Assembly: GCA_964405435.1 (NCBI GenBank)
Contig: CAYOOD010000004.1
Location: forward strand, 62,001 to 126,000
Source: DVEG01 sp964405435
GTDB taxonomy: Bacteria > Cyanobacteriota > Cyanobacteriia > Cyanobacteriales > Oscillatoriaceae
Reading direction: 5' to 3'
DNA length: 64,000 bases
Under the pieces are notes generated by a model. It had not been told where the DNA came from. It saw nothing but the letters and a program-made list of their open reading frames with translations, and ran no database searches. Below, piece by piece: positions 7,449 through 15,634 of this stretch (position 1 is the stretch's first letter; the number at the start of each line of letters is the position of its first letter). Made by a program: the position numbers and the translations under genes.

Positions 7449-10400
7449 TCAAAAAGGCAAGCGGTCTGAATAGTAATTCCCCCGCCGTTCTCGTTCGATT
7501 TCCAAACGCTGCCGAACCAGCCCGTAGATTTCGCGGGCCAAAATTTCTAAACTGTGAGATTCTTGATTGTCTGAATCTTTGTCTTTTGCTTCTTTTGAGG
7601 GATTTTCGGCGGTAGAGATGACTTCGCTAGGGGGAGTCGGGGGCGCGATCGCTTCCCTGGCGAAAGCCGGTGCCCTATCAGCAGCGATCGCGTCATCGGG
7701 GATTGTCGCGCCTGTACTCGCGCTTGGACTTTCGGGGCTTCTGCCGTCAAAATTATTTTCTTCTCTCCCAAGGGAACTCGCCATTTGTGTAAAAGTTTGC
7801 GTGCCAAAATTGGCTGGAGAATCTTCACTACTTTCGCCTAATAATTCAGCAATGTTCGACCAGGAATTTGGCATGGCTGCGGTGCGAGAAGGCATCCCGG
7901 TGGGTTGGGCGTTTTGGTTGGAGGCGCGATCGCCATTGGCGGCAAAGCGTTGCAGGCTGAAAGGTTCTCTCTCGCCGGTAAGGGGCGGCACTTGTACGGT
8001 TGGCATGGCAGTATTTCTAACAAAATTATCCGATTCAGAATCAAGGGTTTCTGCTGGCATTTTTTGCAGGTTGGGCGGGAACCCCCGGAAGGATTCAGGT
8101 GGAGAATTAGAACCCAGAGTGGGAGACTGAGGAGCTAGGGATTGTAGAGTCGATATATTTTGCAAAACCGCAGGCAACTGAGGAATTTTTTGAGAGAAAT
8201 TCTCCAGGGAATCGCTCGATTCTACTTGCGAAATCGGTGAAATAGGTGTGGCTTCGGATGCGCCTTCTGGTGCGGCTGGAGAGTCACCTGCAGCGATCGC
8301 TTCTTCTCGCGCTACAGGCGGCGCGGGCGTATCGGGAAGGGATATTTCGCCGTTCGTGCTGAGGGCTTGTTTTGCAGAAATTGAGGGTTCTGGCTGAACT
8401 GATGGGGCGTTTTCTCCTTCTTCTGCGATCGCTTGCAGCCGGGAATCACCTGATTCTGCACGAGCTATCGGTGCGATATCGGAGGGATTATTGATAACAG
8501 AAGTTTCTGGAGATGCCGAGATTTCAGAAGCCTGCACGGGGGCGGTTGTCTCTGGAAATCTTTCGCCACTCAGAGAGGAAGAGTTTGCTTCAAAACGGGC
8601 TTGTAAGGTTTCTGGGTTCGCTGCCGCTATCTCTGTCGGGGCTGTGGCTGGCGTCACCGCTTCATCGATGTTTTCAGGCACAACTGCCTGAGAAAGTGGC
8701 TGAGCAATTTGCTCATCCCGTGCAGTTGTTTCGGCTTCTTGCGCAGAAATAGGCAGTTTCGTCTGAATATTTGGCGTAAGACTTGGCGCAATATTTGGCG
8801 CAATATTTGGCTCACTCTGTGCAGGCGCTTCAACTTTGTCCGATTCCAATAGTTGAGCCTGAATAGTTGGCTTGTTAGTTAATTTTTCTTGTAAAAATAC
8901 CTCAATTTTACCGACAGATTCAGGATGTTTCGCCTGTATTTTATTGGGGATAAGTGCGTTTGGAAGCGCTTCGATAGCGGGAGCGATCGCCTGTTCGCTA
9001 GCCATCGAGGCGGCGCTGTCTGAATTGGAAGCGATCGCTCCCAATTTTTCCCCTTCCATTTTACCTAAATTTTCTCCAGGTTGCTTGACATTTTTTGCGA
9101 TTTTTGGTAATATTTCTGGCACTGATTTAACGTTGGTTTCAGAGGCAGTTAATTCGGAAAAAGCTCGGACAACGGGTTGATTTAAAGGCGTCGTGCCTGA
9201 ACGATTTGGCGATGGGGGTGCCTGGAAAGATTGGGATGCGATCGCTCCAGTATTTACGGAAATCGGCTCAGCCGAAACTGCATCCTCAGATAAAATACTT
9301 TCAGGCTCCCCACTTGTAGAAAACGGCACTGGCAGCTCGGCAGTTTGCTCGTCTTTCTTTGAAAGTATTTCCGTTTGTTGAGACTCTCGTGTTTCCAAAA
9401 TCGGCTGCACGGCAGTGGCTTCTGTTGCTCTAGTTTCTGAAGTAGGATTTTCTCCAGGCAAACCAGTCTCTAATAAGTTAGCGTTCTCTGAAGGCTGCTG
9501 AGTAAAGACGTCAGTTGCCGCAGGAAAAATCTGCGGAATACTTACTTTATCCCCCTGATTTTCAGCAGTTTGAACGGTGGAGGTAACGGATGTAGGGGCG
9601 GGTGTATTCCCGATTTTGGAGCTTTCAGATAATTCCTGTGTTTCGCCGACAGTAGAATCGGTGACTACTTTTAATGGCTGGCGGCGAACTGCTGGCAAAG
9701 ATAAACTATCTGGTTCGGAAGTGGGGGCAGATATTGGCGCGATCGCCTGTACCGATTCCGCCGATTTAGAGGGTAAATTTTCCGACAATTTCTGGATAAT
9801 TTTGCCCGTTTTTTGGGCGCTTTTTTGGCTAATTTTTATCGTGCTATTTGGCTCTAATGAATTTAAGTCTTCCCCTGATACTTGGGGCATAGTTGTCTGA
9901 TTTGATGTTATTTTTTCATGCAAATTTTCTGGAATTTGCAGAGGGGTTTGTGCTGCTGATGCCGAGCTATCCCGCGAAGAAAAATCTGCCTTTTGCTGTA
10001 GGTAAATCGGGGTTTTTTGTTCTAAAATCGGCGGTATTGCAGTCGTTTCAGGCACGGCGGCGGGCGCGGCGGGCGGGAGTGCTGCAGTGTTCGGTGATGG
10101 CTTGATTTCGGAAAATTTTAATTGTTCTGGCTCTGGGGTTTCTTCTTCCGAAATGGACGCAGTGAAGTTTGTAGATGCTTCTACATTTTCTAAATTTTCC
10201 GTGTTTGTGGAGTTGGGCAGTTGCTCAAACAAATTTACACGCGCTTCTGAAGGAGGCGAAGCTTCTAGAGTTTCTAAATTTTCGGTATTGGTTGAGTTGG
10301 GCGGTTGCTCGAACAAACTTACGCGCTCTTCTGAAGGAGGCGAAGCTTCTAGAGTTTCTAAATTTTCGGTATTGGTTGGGTTGGGCGGTTGCTCGAACAA

Positions 10401-11537
10401 ACCTACTGACTCTGGCGCTGTTGCTTCCGGCTTCTCGAAAGTCGTGTTAGTTGGGTTGGGGGGTTGCTCGAACAAACCTACTGCGTCTAGCTTTGGTGGA
10501 TTCTTACTATCGAAAGTCGTGTTAGTTGGGTTGGGCGGTTGCTCAAACAAACCTACTGGCTCTGACGCTGTTTTTCCTGGCTCCTCGAAAGTCGTGTTAG
10601 TTGGGTTGGGCGGTTGCTCAAACAAATCTACTGACTCTGACGCTATTTCTGCCGGCTTCTCGAAAGTCGTGTGAGTTGGGTTTGGCTGGGGCTCAACCCT
10701 ACCTCCTGTGTTTGTTGGCGGTGAAGTCTCAACGGCAGTGTCAAGGGGGGCGCTACTTTTATTAAAAGAGTCAGGTTCTCGAAATGGCTGTACAATTTCT
10801 GAGTTAAATTTCCCAGTATTTTCGTGCAAGCTAGAGGGCTCTGTCGGTTGGTAACTAGGGCTTATTGCTTCAGATGTTTGTTTGGGTGAGTCGGAAAAAT
10901 TCTTTTCCTCTAAAAGGGGAGTAGGAGGCAGAGGTGAGGAGGCGAGATTTTTGCTTTTTTCCCCACCTCCCCCTGCCCCCTCCTGAGAGGAAGGGGAAGC
11001 GGAGGCATTTTTATTCGCGGCAGGGGTTGGGGGAGAGGGTGCAGGATAGTTTAGCGGGGATTCAACTGAAAAGGTGTCTGTTTCTGAAAGGGGTTGAATA
11101 AGATTTTGAAGCGGGGACGTTGTTTCTTCTGTCGGCTGATTTTCGCGATTCTGTGGCAGCGATTCTCCCTGAAAAGCCATAAAATCGGGGGCTTTTTGGA
11201 TGGGGGAAACGGCGGCAATTTGTTGGCTGCCAGTTGAGGCGGGATGCGTTGCGGTTTCAGGGGGTTCTGGAAGCGATCGCGTTTCTCCAAAAAATGGGAA
11301 ATCCTGAAAAGAAGTATCTGGCGGATTGTAGCCCGGTATTTCCTGCGAAAAGAAGGCTGAGGTATCTAGAACTGCTAGGGGAGTTGCTCCCAAAGGAGAG
11401 AGGAATTTTGGCGACAGAAATGTCTGTCCCAGCCTTCTGGGAGGAAGCAAGGGGTTTTTCAATCCCAACGGCTCCAAAGGAGTGATTTCTGCCTCTGGAA
11501 AATTGGAAGTGAACCGCGTGTCTGAGGAGTTTGTCAT
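7449..11537 (-). CDS. Very long low-complexity Pro/Ser/Glu-rich protein of the eCIS cluster
   Basis: 1362 aa, no recognisable catalytic domain, no clear signal peptide or membrane segment. The composition (Pro, Ser, Thr, Ala, Glu) indicates a disordered chain. Residues about 285-450 contain about eight copies of a degenerate 20-25 aa unit with the core LFEQPPNPTNT. The C-terminal 35 residues are well ordered by comparison (LEILAREIYGLVRQRLEIERER) and resemble the C-terminus of the 99-aa protein encoded nearby. Its place between tube protein (11541-12107) and tube adaptor (6381-7388) and its great length fit proline-rich proteins found at this position in eCIS loci; a tape-measure-like or surface role is possible but unproven. 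It starts 3 bp after the tube gene stop, so translation is probably coupled. Confidence 0.7.
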   Translation of the reverse strand: MTNSSDTRFTSNFPEAEITPLEPLGLKNPLLPPRRLGQTFLSPKFLSPLGATPLAVLDTSAFFSQEIPGYNPPDTSFQDFPFFGETRSLPEPPETATHPASTGSQQIAAVSPIQKAPDFMAFQGESLPQNRENQPTEETTSPLQNLIQPLSETDTFSVESPLNYPAPSPPTPAANKNASASPSSQEGAGGGGEKSKNLASSPLPPTPLLEEKNFSDSPKQTSEAISPSYQPTEPSSLHENTGKFNSEIVQPFREPDSFNKSSAPLDTAVETSPPTNTGGRVEPQPNPTHTTFEKPAEIASESVDLFEQPPNPTNTTFEEPGKTASEPVGLFEQPPNPTNTTFDSKNPPKLDAVGLFEQPPNPTNTTFEKPEATAPESVGLFEQPPNPTNTENLETLEASPPSEERVSLFEQPPNSTNTENLETLEASPPSEARVNLFEQLPNSTNTENLENVEASTNFTASISEEETPEPEQLKFSEIKPSPNTAALPPAAPAAVPETTAIPPILEQKTPIYLQQKADFSSRDSSASAAQTPLQIPENLHEKITSNQTTMPQVSGEDLNSLEPNSTIKISQKSAQKTGKIIQKLSENLPSKSAESVQAIAPISAPTSEPDSLSLPAVRRQPLKVVTDSTVGETQELSESSKIGNTPAPTSVTSTVQTAENQGDKVSIPQIFPAATDVFTQQPSENANLLETGLPGENPTSETRATEATAVQPILETRESQQTEILSKKDEQTAELPVPFSTSGEPESILSEDAVSAEPISVNTGAIASQSFQAPPSPNRSGTTPLNQPVVRAFSELTASETNVKSVPEILPKIAKNVKQPGENLGKMEGEKLGAIASNSDSAASMASEQAIAPAIEALPNALIPNKIQAKHPESVGKIEVFLQEKLTNKPTIQAQLLESDKVEAPAQSEPNIAPNIAPSLTPNIQTKLPISAQEAETTARDEQIAQPLSQAVVPENIDEAVTPATAPTEIAAANPETLQARFEANSSSLSGERFPETTAPVQASEISASPETSVINNPSDIAPIARAESGDSRLQAIAEEGENAPSVQPEPSISAKQALSTNGEISLPDTPAPPVAREEAIAAGDSPAAPEGASEATPISPISQVESSDSLENFSQKIPQLPAVLQNISTLQSLAPQSPTLGSNSPPESFRGFPPNLQKMPAETLDSESDNFVRNTAMPTVQVPPLTGEREPFSLQRFAANGDRASNQNAQPTGMPSRTAAMPNSWSNIAELLGESSEDSPANFGTQTFTQMASSLGREENNFDGRSPESPSASTGATIPDDAIAADRAPAFAREAIAPPTPPSEVISTAENPSKEAKDKDSDNQESHSLEILAREIYGLVRQRLEIERERRGNYYSDRLPF
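10170..10720. repeat. Coding repeats (LFEQPPNPTNT units) resembling intergenic palindromes
   Basis: About eight units of 60-75 bp with the core GTTGGGTTGGGCGGTTGCTC lie within the 1362-aa gene. The distal copy (10675-10715) still reads AACCCAACTCACAC and TAGGGTTGAGCC on the minus strand, like the intergenic palindrome at 3588-3620, suggesting that a repeat element entered the gene and was amplified in frame. Confidence 0.65.
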
Positions 11538-11540
11538 TGT

Positions 11541-12107
11541 CTAGTGACTTGAGAAATATCCTAAAGAATCGCGCTTGAGCCCTGTTGTAGCTCCGCTGCC
11601 GCTTCCATGCGTAGAAATTTTGACTCCTTCGCAGGCTAGGGTTAATTCTTCGATCGCAACGGTGTTGGAATTGGCTTGCAATGACGGGGCTTTCCAGCCA
11701 ACCGGTACGGCACCGATGAGCGTCCAGCACTGCATCGTTTCTCCGGCTTGGTTGAAAACTAGAATGTTGACATTTCGGCGCAGGTTTTTTCCGGGCTTGT
11801 CTGCATCTTTGCCTTTGTTTTCGATCAGCTCAGTCAATATCTGACTCACCCAATCGAGAAAGGCGAGATCGTCCGTCAATCCGCGCTTGAGGGTGATGTC
11901 TGAAAATTCGGTTTGCCCCAGAAAAAGCCGCTGTTGGTTGTTGACGCCTCCTTCGGCATAGCGATCGCACTTGATCTTAATCCCCAAGCCCTGACACTCG
12001 GTGAATGACGCCGCAATCTGGCTGTCGATCTCGACATAAAAGCGATTCGCCGTGACGTACTTTAACTCGCGGGTGACTTTGCCGTTGAGGTTTCGGCCAT
12101 GATTCAT
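11541..12107 (-). CDS. Inner-tube protein of the phage T4 gp19-like family
   Basis: 188 aa. The profile of gp19-like tail-tube proteins is visible: an early FYVEIDSQIAASFTECQGLG strand pair, a central DITLKRGL, an NILVFNQAG element, then CWTLIGAVPVGWKAP and NTVAIEELTLACEGV. Such proteins stack as hexameric rings or form the tube initiator next to the baseplate. This third paralogue lies in the left arm, far from the two tube genes beside the sheath, so it more likely plays a specialised tube-initiator role than being bulk tube; that is inference. Its ATG overlaps the stop of the 99-aa gene (ATGA), and the 1362-aa gene follows after 3 bp. Confidence 0.9.
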   Translation of the reverse strand: MNHGRNLNGKVTRELKYVTANRFYVEIDSQIAASFTECQGLGIKIKCDRYAEGGVNNQQRLFLGQTEFSDITLKRGLTDDLAFLDWVSQILTELIENKGKDADKPGKNLRRNVNILVFNQAGETMQCWTLIGAVPVGWKAPSLQANSNTVAIEELTLACEGVKISTHGSGSGATTGLKRDSLGYFSSH

Positions 12108-12403
12108 TGCAAAAACCCTCCACAGTGCCGGCTGCGTTCTCGCTGGCGGTGCAAGTCTTCGAGCATCAGTTCGCAGACGCGATCGCAGAGCTGCCGCATT
12201 AGCAAAGGATCGCCGCGCACCTTGCTGGCTAGTTTGGCGATCGCTGATAGTTCTTCTGGCTGGCAGTGACTCTGAACTGCTGCACTAGCGGCATACCCTG
12301 CTGGGGCAGAGGCATCGCCAATGGGTTTCAGCGACGGCTCTATTGGCAGGGTAGGAGTGGCTTTTTCTGACGTTTTCCCGGCAGACTCTGCGCCCATTTT
12401 CAA
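12104..12403 (-). CDS. Small eCIS-associated protein with C-terminal helical motif
   Basis: 99 aa. The first 60 residues are Ala/Pro-rich and probably disordered. The second part forms a helix: DPLLMRQLCDRVCELMLEDL followed by HRQRERS. This pattern (L..L.DRV.EL...DL..ERER) resembles the C-terminal end of the 1362-aa protein encoded two genes downstream. The stop codon overlaps the start of the tube gene, pointing to translational coupling. Small proteins of this type occur at this place in eCIS clusters; no biochemical function is known to me. It may be a baseplate or assembly factor. Confidence 0.65.
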   Translation of the reverse strand: MKMGAESAGKTSEKATPTLPIEPSLKPIGDASAPAGYAASAAVQSHCQPEELSAIAKLASKVRGDPLLMRQLCDRVCELMLEDLHRQRERSRHCGGFLQ

Positions 12404-12483
12404 CCCTAAAAACTACTTTTCATTTTAGAGTTGCGGCGATCGCAAGAACACTAGCCAAAGGTCGAATGGTTGCCCGATCGCCC

Positions 12484-14868
12484 TCAGTTGCGCTTTGTAG
12501 AATACAGCGGCACGAGCCCGGTTTTGCTCAGCAATTGCTGACCTTCCTCGGTTCTCAGCATTTCTGCAAATTTTATCCCTGCAGGCGGGCGGCTGTTATC
12601 TCTGGGATAGACGGCGGCGATCGCGTATCCCAAAGGATAGCGTCCTGTTGTAAAAACTTCGCGATCGGGGCGGTAACTCCCTTTATCATTGCACAAGTCT
12701 GTTGTCGGATCGACGGGCTTGCCGCTATCTTGAACTAACACCTGAACGGGCGCTTTTTCTCCCTCGATTAAAGCGAGGGGATAAACCGAACATTGCCCGA
12801 AAACTTGGCTGAGCGGCGCAAAAGCGATCGCTCCTGTTCCATCCCGCTCAAAGTCTTGTATCACTTTTCGCAACAGGGGAAACGCAGACAACTGCACGAT
12901 TTCCGAACCCTGCGAAATTTTATAAAAAGAGTCGCTCTGTTCTTCTTTTTTCCACAAAGTTCTAAAGCGCCGGATATATCGGTCTTCTTGGAGTACGCGC
13001 TGCTCGAATATTTTTACCGCCTCGCTATCGGTAGGAATGTAAAGTTTTACGGGCAAATCTGGCCCGCCGATTTGCTTCCAATTTTCCACCTCGCCTGTAT
13101 AAAGCTTGCGCAGGGTTTCAAAACTTATCTCTCCTTTCAAAGCTTGGGGCAGACCTTTTTCTCTTTGGGAATAGCTAAACGGGACAAAGGCGACGATGCC
13201 ATCGTAGGCAAATTCTTTATATCCCAAATCGGGAGACAATCCGATCGCTAAACTGCTGACGGCAAAATCGGTTAATTCTAACCGGACTTTTGCGATCGCG
13301 TCTTCCCCGGAGGCTTCCGGTTGGTAATTCAACTGCAATTTCGGCTGGCGTTCAATCAGTTCTTGTTCGAGCGTAGAACCTCTCGCGATTAGATTTTCTT
13401 GCGTGAGAACGTAACTCCAGGTTCCCTCGCGATCGCCCCCATAAGTAAAGCTCCCGGCTGGAACGCCCGCAACCTCTTTGATGCAGCAGAGCAAAAGATC
13501 GTCCCCAGCACTTTCACTCGCTTGAGGTTTGGAAAGGAGAAGCCAAATCAGCGCCCCCAATAGCGCGAAACTCAGCCCCCACAATAGCCAAAAAATCGGA
13601 CGAGGGCTCTTGACTTTTTCCTCGGTTTCTGGTAATTTTTGTAAAAAAGTTCCGGCGATTGCCGGTTGGAGCGGTAGTTTCAACAACGCTTGACGCGCGG
13701 CTTCCGCACTTTCAAACGGAAGGCTCAATCCGAGCAATTTCAGGATGAATCCCTGGAGAGGAAAATCTACAGGCGGCCACTGCTGTTCGTCTTGGGGATT
13801 GAGGGGTTCGCCGGAAACGGGGTGTACCGTGCCGCCCGCGAGCAGGTAGAAGCTGAGATATCCTAAATCAACTAAATCTCTGGCGGGTGAAGGGTTGGGA
13901 ATTTCTGCGAGTGAAGGGTCAAACAAGCGCTCCCACAAAGCCAAATCGCAGAGGTAAATAAATGAGTTTTCGGGGTCGATTAACAAGCTATTGAGTGCGA
14001 GATTGCCGTGGGCAATTCCGTGCTGGACGTGCCCGGAAGGGAGGCGAAATTTTTGAGTGTGCAGAAATTCGAGGGTTTGCAGCACTTGATTGAGGACGAA
14101 GCGGACTTGCTGAGGCGTCATCGCTCCGTTAATCGCCAGATATTCGCGCAAGGTGGGGAAGAGTTCCCGATCGCCTCTCGTGACGAGATAGCAGCGTTCC
14201 TCGTTGCGATCGGCGATCGCATCCCAGGGCTGAATCAAGCGAAAATCCTGCACTCTCCCGTCGGCTAAATTGACGCCCGCCACGCGCTCAAAAGTTTGCT
14301 GGCGCTGGCTGATTTCTTCTGAGTTGAAATAGCGTTCGGGCAGCAGGTATTCTTTAATCACAACCCGCCGGCTGTCAGAAACTCGAACCCCCGCGTAGAT
14401 CCGCCCCATACCGCGACGCTTGATAAAAGTTTCCAGGCGATATCTGCCGCGACTGCCCAGGATTTCAGCCTTGGCGGGTAATGTAGCGGGAAACCCGCAT
14501 TCCTGACAATATTTTTCAGGGTGTTGCGGGTCAATTTGTCGAGCGCGATCGCAGCTTAAAGGGTCGCCACTGGTGCAGGGATACTTCCTGTAAAGCGATT
14601 CGATTTCTGACGGGAGCTTTTTAGGTTCTGAAATTTCAGGGGTTGGAGCGATCGCTGCTTCCTCTTCTAGGGCTTCCTCGCGCCTGAACTCCTCAATCAA
14701 AGGAAATAGCCAGCGCAAGGAAGAAGGAATAAAACTTTCCAGCCTAGCCCGGAAGTTACTTTTGAGGAAGCGCTCTCGACTGGCTGCCTCGCTGCTTGCT
14801 CGTTTTGAGGCTTCCTCAAAAATTTTTTTGCCAAGATTCTTTTTTTTAGGCATATTTCTCACTCGCAT
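12484..14868 (-). CDS. Membrane protein: zinc ribbon, kinase-like domain, TM helix, PstS-like binding domain
   Basis: 794 aa. A charged N-terminus and a Cys cluster (PCTSGDPLSC, then YCQECGFP, about residues 95-125) resemble the zinc ribbons ahead of cyanobacterial Ser/Thr kinases. Residues about 140-410 form a protein-kinase fold: the VAIK lysine is kept (VVIKEY), but the HRD loop reads HGN (287-289) with the catalytic Asp replaced by Asn, and the DFG region reads DLA. It is probably a pseudokinase. A single membrane helix (about 424-446) leads to a PstS/periplasmic-binding-protein-like domain (about 475-790: ELTDFAVSSLAI, GLVPLYS end). The layout suggests a receptor that binds a small ligand outside and signals to a kinase-like module inside. 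The start overlaps the HEAT gene stop; an in-frame ATG at 14853 is an alternative. Confidence 0.8.
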   Translation of the reverse strand: MRVRNMPKKKNLGKKIFEEASKRASSEAASRERFLKSNFRARLESFIPSSLRWLFPLIEEFRREEALEEEAAIAPTPEISEPKKLPSEIESLYRKYPCTSGDPLSCDRARQIDPQHPEKYCQECGFPATLPAKAEILGSRGRYRLETFIKRRGMGRIYAGVRVSDSRRVVIKEYLLPERYFNSEEISQRQQTFERVAGVNLADGRVQDFRLIQPWDAIADRNEERCYLVTRGDRELFPTLREYLAINGAMTPQQVRFVLNQVLQTLEFLHTQKFRLPSGHVQHGIAHGNLALNSLLIDPENSFIYLCDLALWERLFDPSLAEIPNPSPARDLVDLGYLSFYLLAGGTVHPVSGEPLNPQDEQQWPPVDFPLQGFILKLLGLSLPFESAEAARQALLKLPLQPAIAGTFLQKLPETEEKVKSPRPIFWLLWGLSFALLGALIWLLLSKPQASESAGDDLLLCCIKEVAGVPAGSFTYGGDREGTWSYVLTQENLIARGSTLEQELIERQPKLQLNYQPEASGEDAIAKVRLELTDFAVSSLAIGLSPDLGYKEFAYDGIVAFVPFSYSQREKGLPQALKGEISFETLRKLYTGEVENWKQIGGPDLPVKLYIPTDSEAVKIFEQRVLQEDRYIRRFRTLWKKEEQSDSFYKISQGSEIVQLSAFPLLRKVIQDFERDGTGAIAFAPLSQVFGQCSVYPLALIEGEKAPVQVLVQDSGKPVDPTTDLCNDKGSYRPDREVFTTGRYPLGYAIAAVYPRDNSRPPAGIKFAEMLRTEEGQQLLSKTGLVPLYSTKRN

Positions 14869-15563
14869 TCACGCTCAGTTTCCGCGCTGTTATCGAGCAG
14901 GCTTTGCGCTAACTCGCGGACTGATGAGTCAGGATCTTTCAGCGCAGCTTGTAGGGCTGGAATGGCACGGGGATCGTCGGTAAGGGCGATCGCGGAAAGG
15001 GCATCGCGTCGCAACATTGCCTCAGAATCCGACGCCGCCCGGATGAGATTTCCCACCGGATCGATCGCGTGTTCGCCAATCGTTTCTCCGGCAAAAGGAA
15101 GAAAAGCAGGCAGCACGGCGATCGCTTCCATGCGGTTAGAAGGAAAAGGAGATGCCAGCGCTTCCATCACCCGCCCGTATCCTGACGGTTCGCCCAGCAG
15201 AGCCAGCGCTCTAGCAGCTCTGAGCGGAGCATCCTCAAACAATTCCCCTTTGAGTTCGGCGCGCAGGAGGGGTTTGGCTTCCTCCGGCTTGCCCGAACGC
15301 GCCAGCGCCAGCGCCGCTTCGACGCGCACCCGCGCCGAGTCATCTTTCACAGCCCGCTGCAGCACGTCTGCGGCAGACGCATCGGCGGCGTATCCCAGCA
15401 GAAACGCGGCTTCAGCGCGTACAGAAACCTCCGGCGATCGCAGGGCTTTGGCGAGCCCCGAGGCGTCGAGCCCGTAGCCGAGTGACTGAAGCCGCCGCCG
15501 CGACGAGATGGCTCGCGCGTCGTCTTCGCGTCGGGAGGGAAGGGAGTGACAAACCTGTGACAT
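14859..15563 (-). CDS. HEAT-repeat protein (PBS lyase-like)
   Basis: About 234 aa from the ATG at 15563. Five or six helical HEAT-like units are visible (RAEAAFLLGYAADASAADVL, RVRVEAALALARSG, RAARALALLGEP, MLRRDALSAIALTDDPRAIPAL), the protein-binding fold of phycocyanobilin-lyase-like HEAT proteins. No catalytic residues are implied; a scaffold function within the eCIS cluster is likely. The start is uncertain: the frame is open to 15644, overlapping the upstream effector gene, and a strong AAGGAGG (15615-15621) stands 3 nt before an in-frame GTG at 15611. The stop overlaps the start of the receptor-like gene. Confidence 0.75.
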   Translation of the reverse strand: MSQVCHSLPSRREDDARAISSRRRLQSLGYGLDASGLAKALRSPEVSVRAEAAFLLGYAADASAADVLQRAVKDDSARVRVEAALALARSGKPEEAKPLLRAELKGELFEDAPLRAARALALLGEPSGYGRVMEALASPFPSNRMEAIAVLPAFLPFAGETIGEHAIDPVGNLIRAASDSEAMLRRDALSAIALTDDPRAIPALQAALKDPDSSVRELAQSLLDNSAETERECE

Positions 15564-15634
15564 GGTTGGAGTAACCGAGATAAAGGGATTTGGCGGGAAA
15601 AAAAAATACACGCGCCTCCTTGGAGCGATCGCCC

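Noticed and set aside
10087..10674. 195-aa plus-strand frame with VLVGLGGCSNKPT repeats
   Set aside because: Antisense to the coding repeats of the 1362-aa gene and without start signals.
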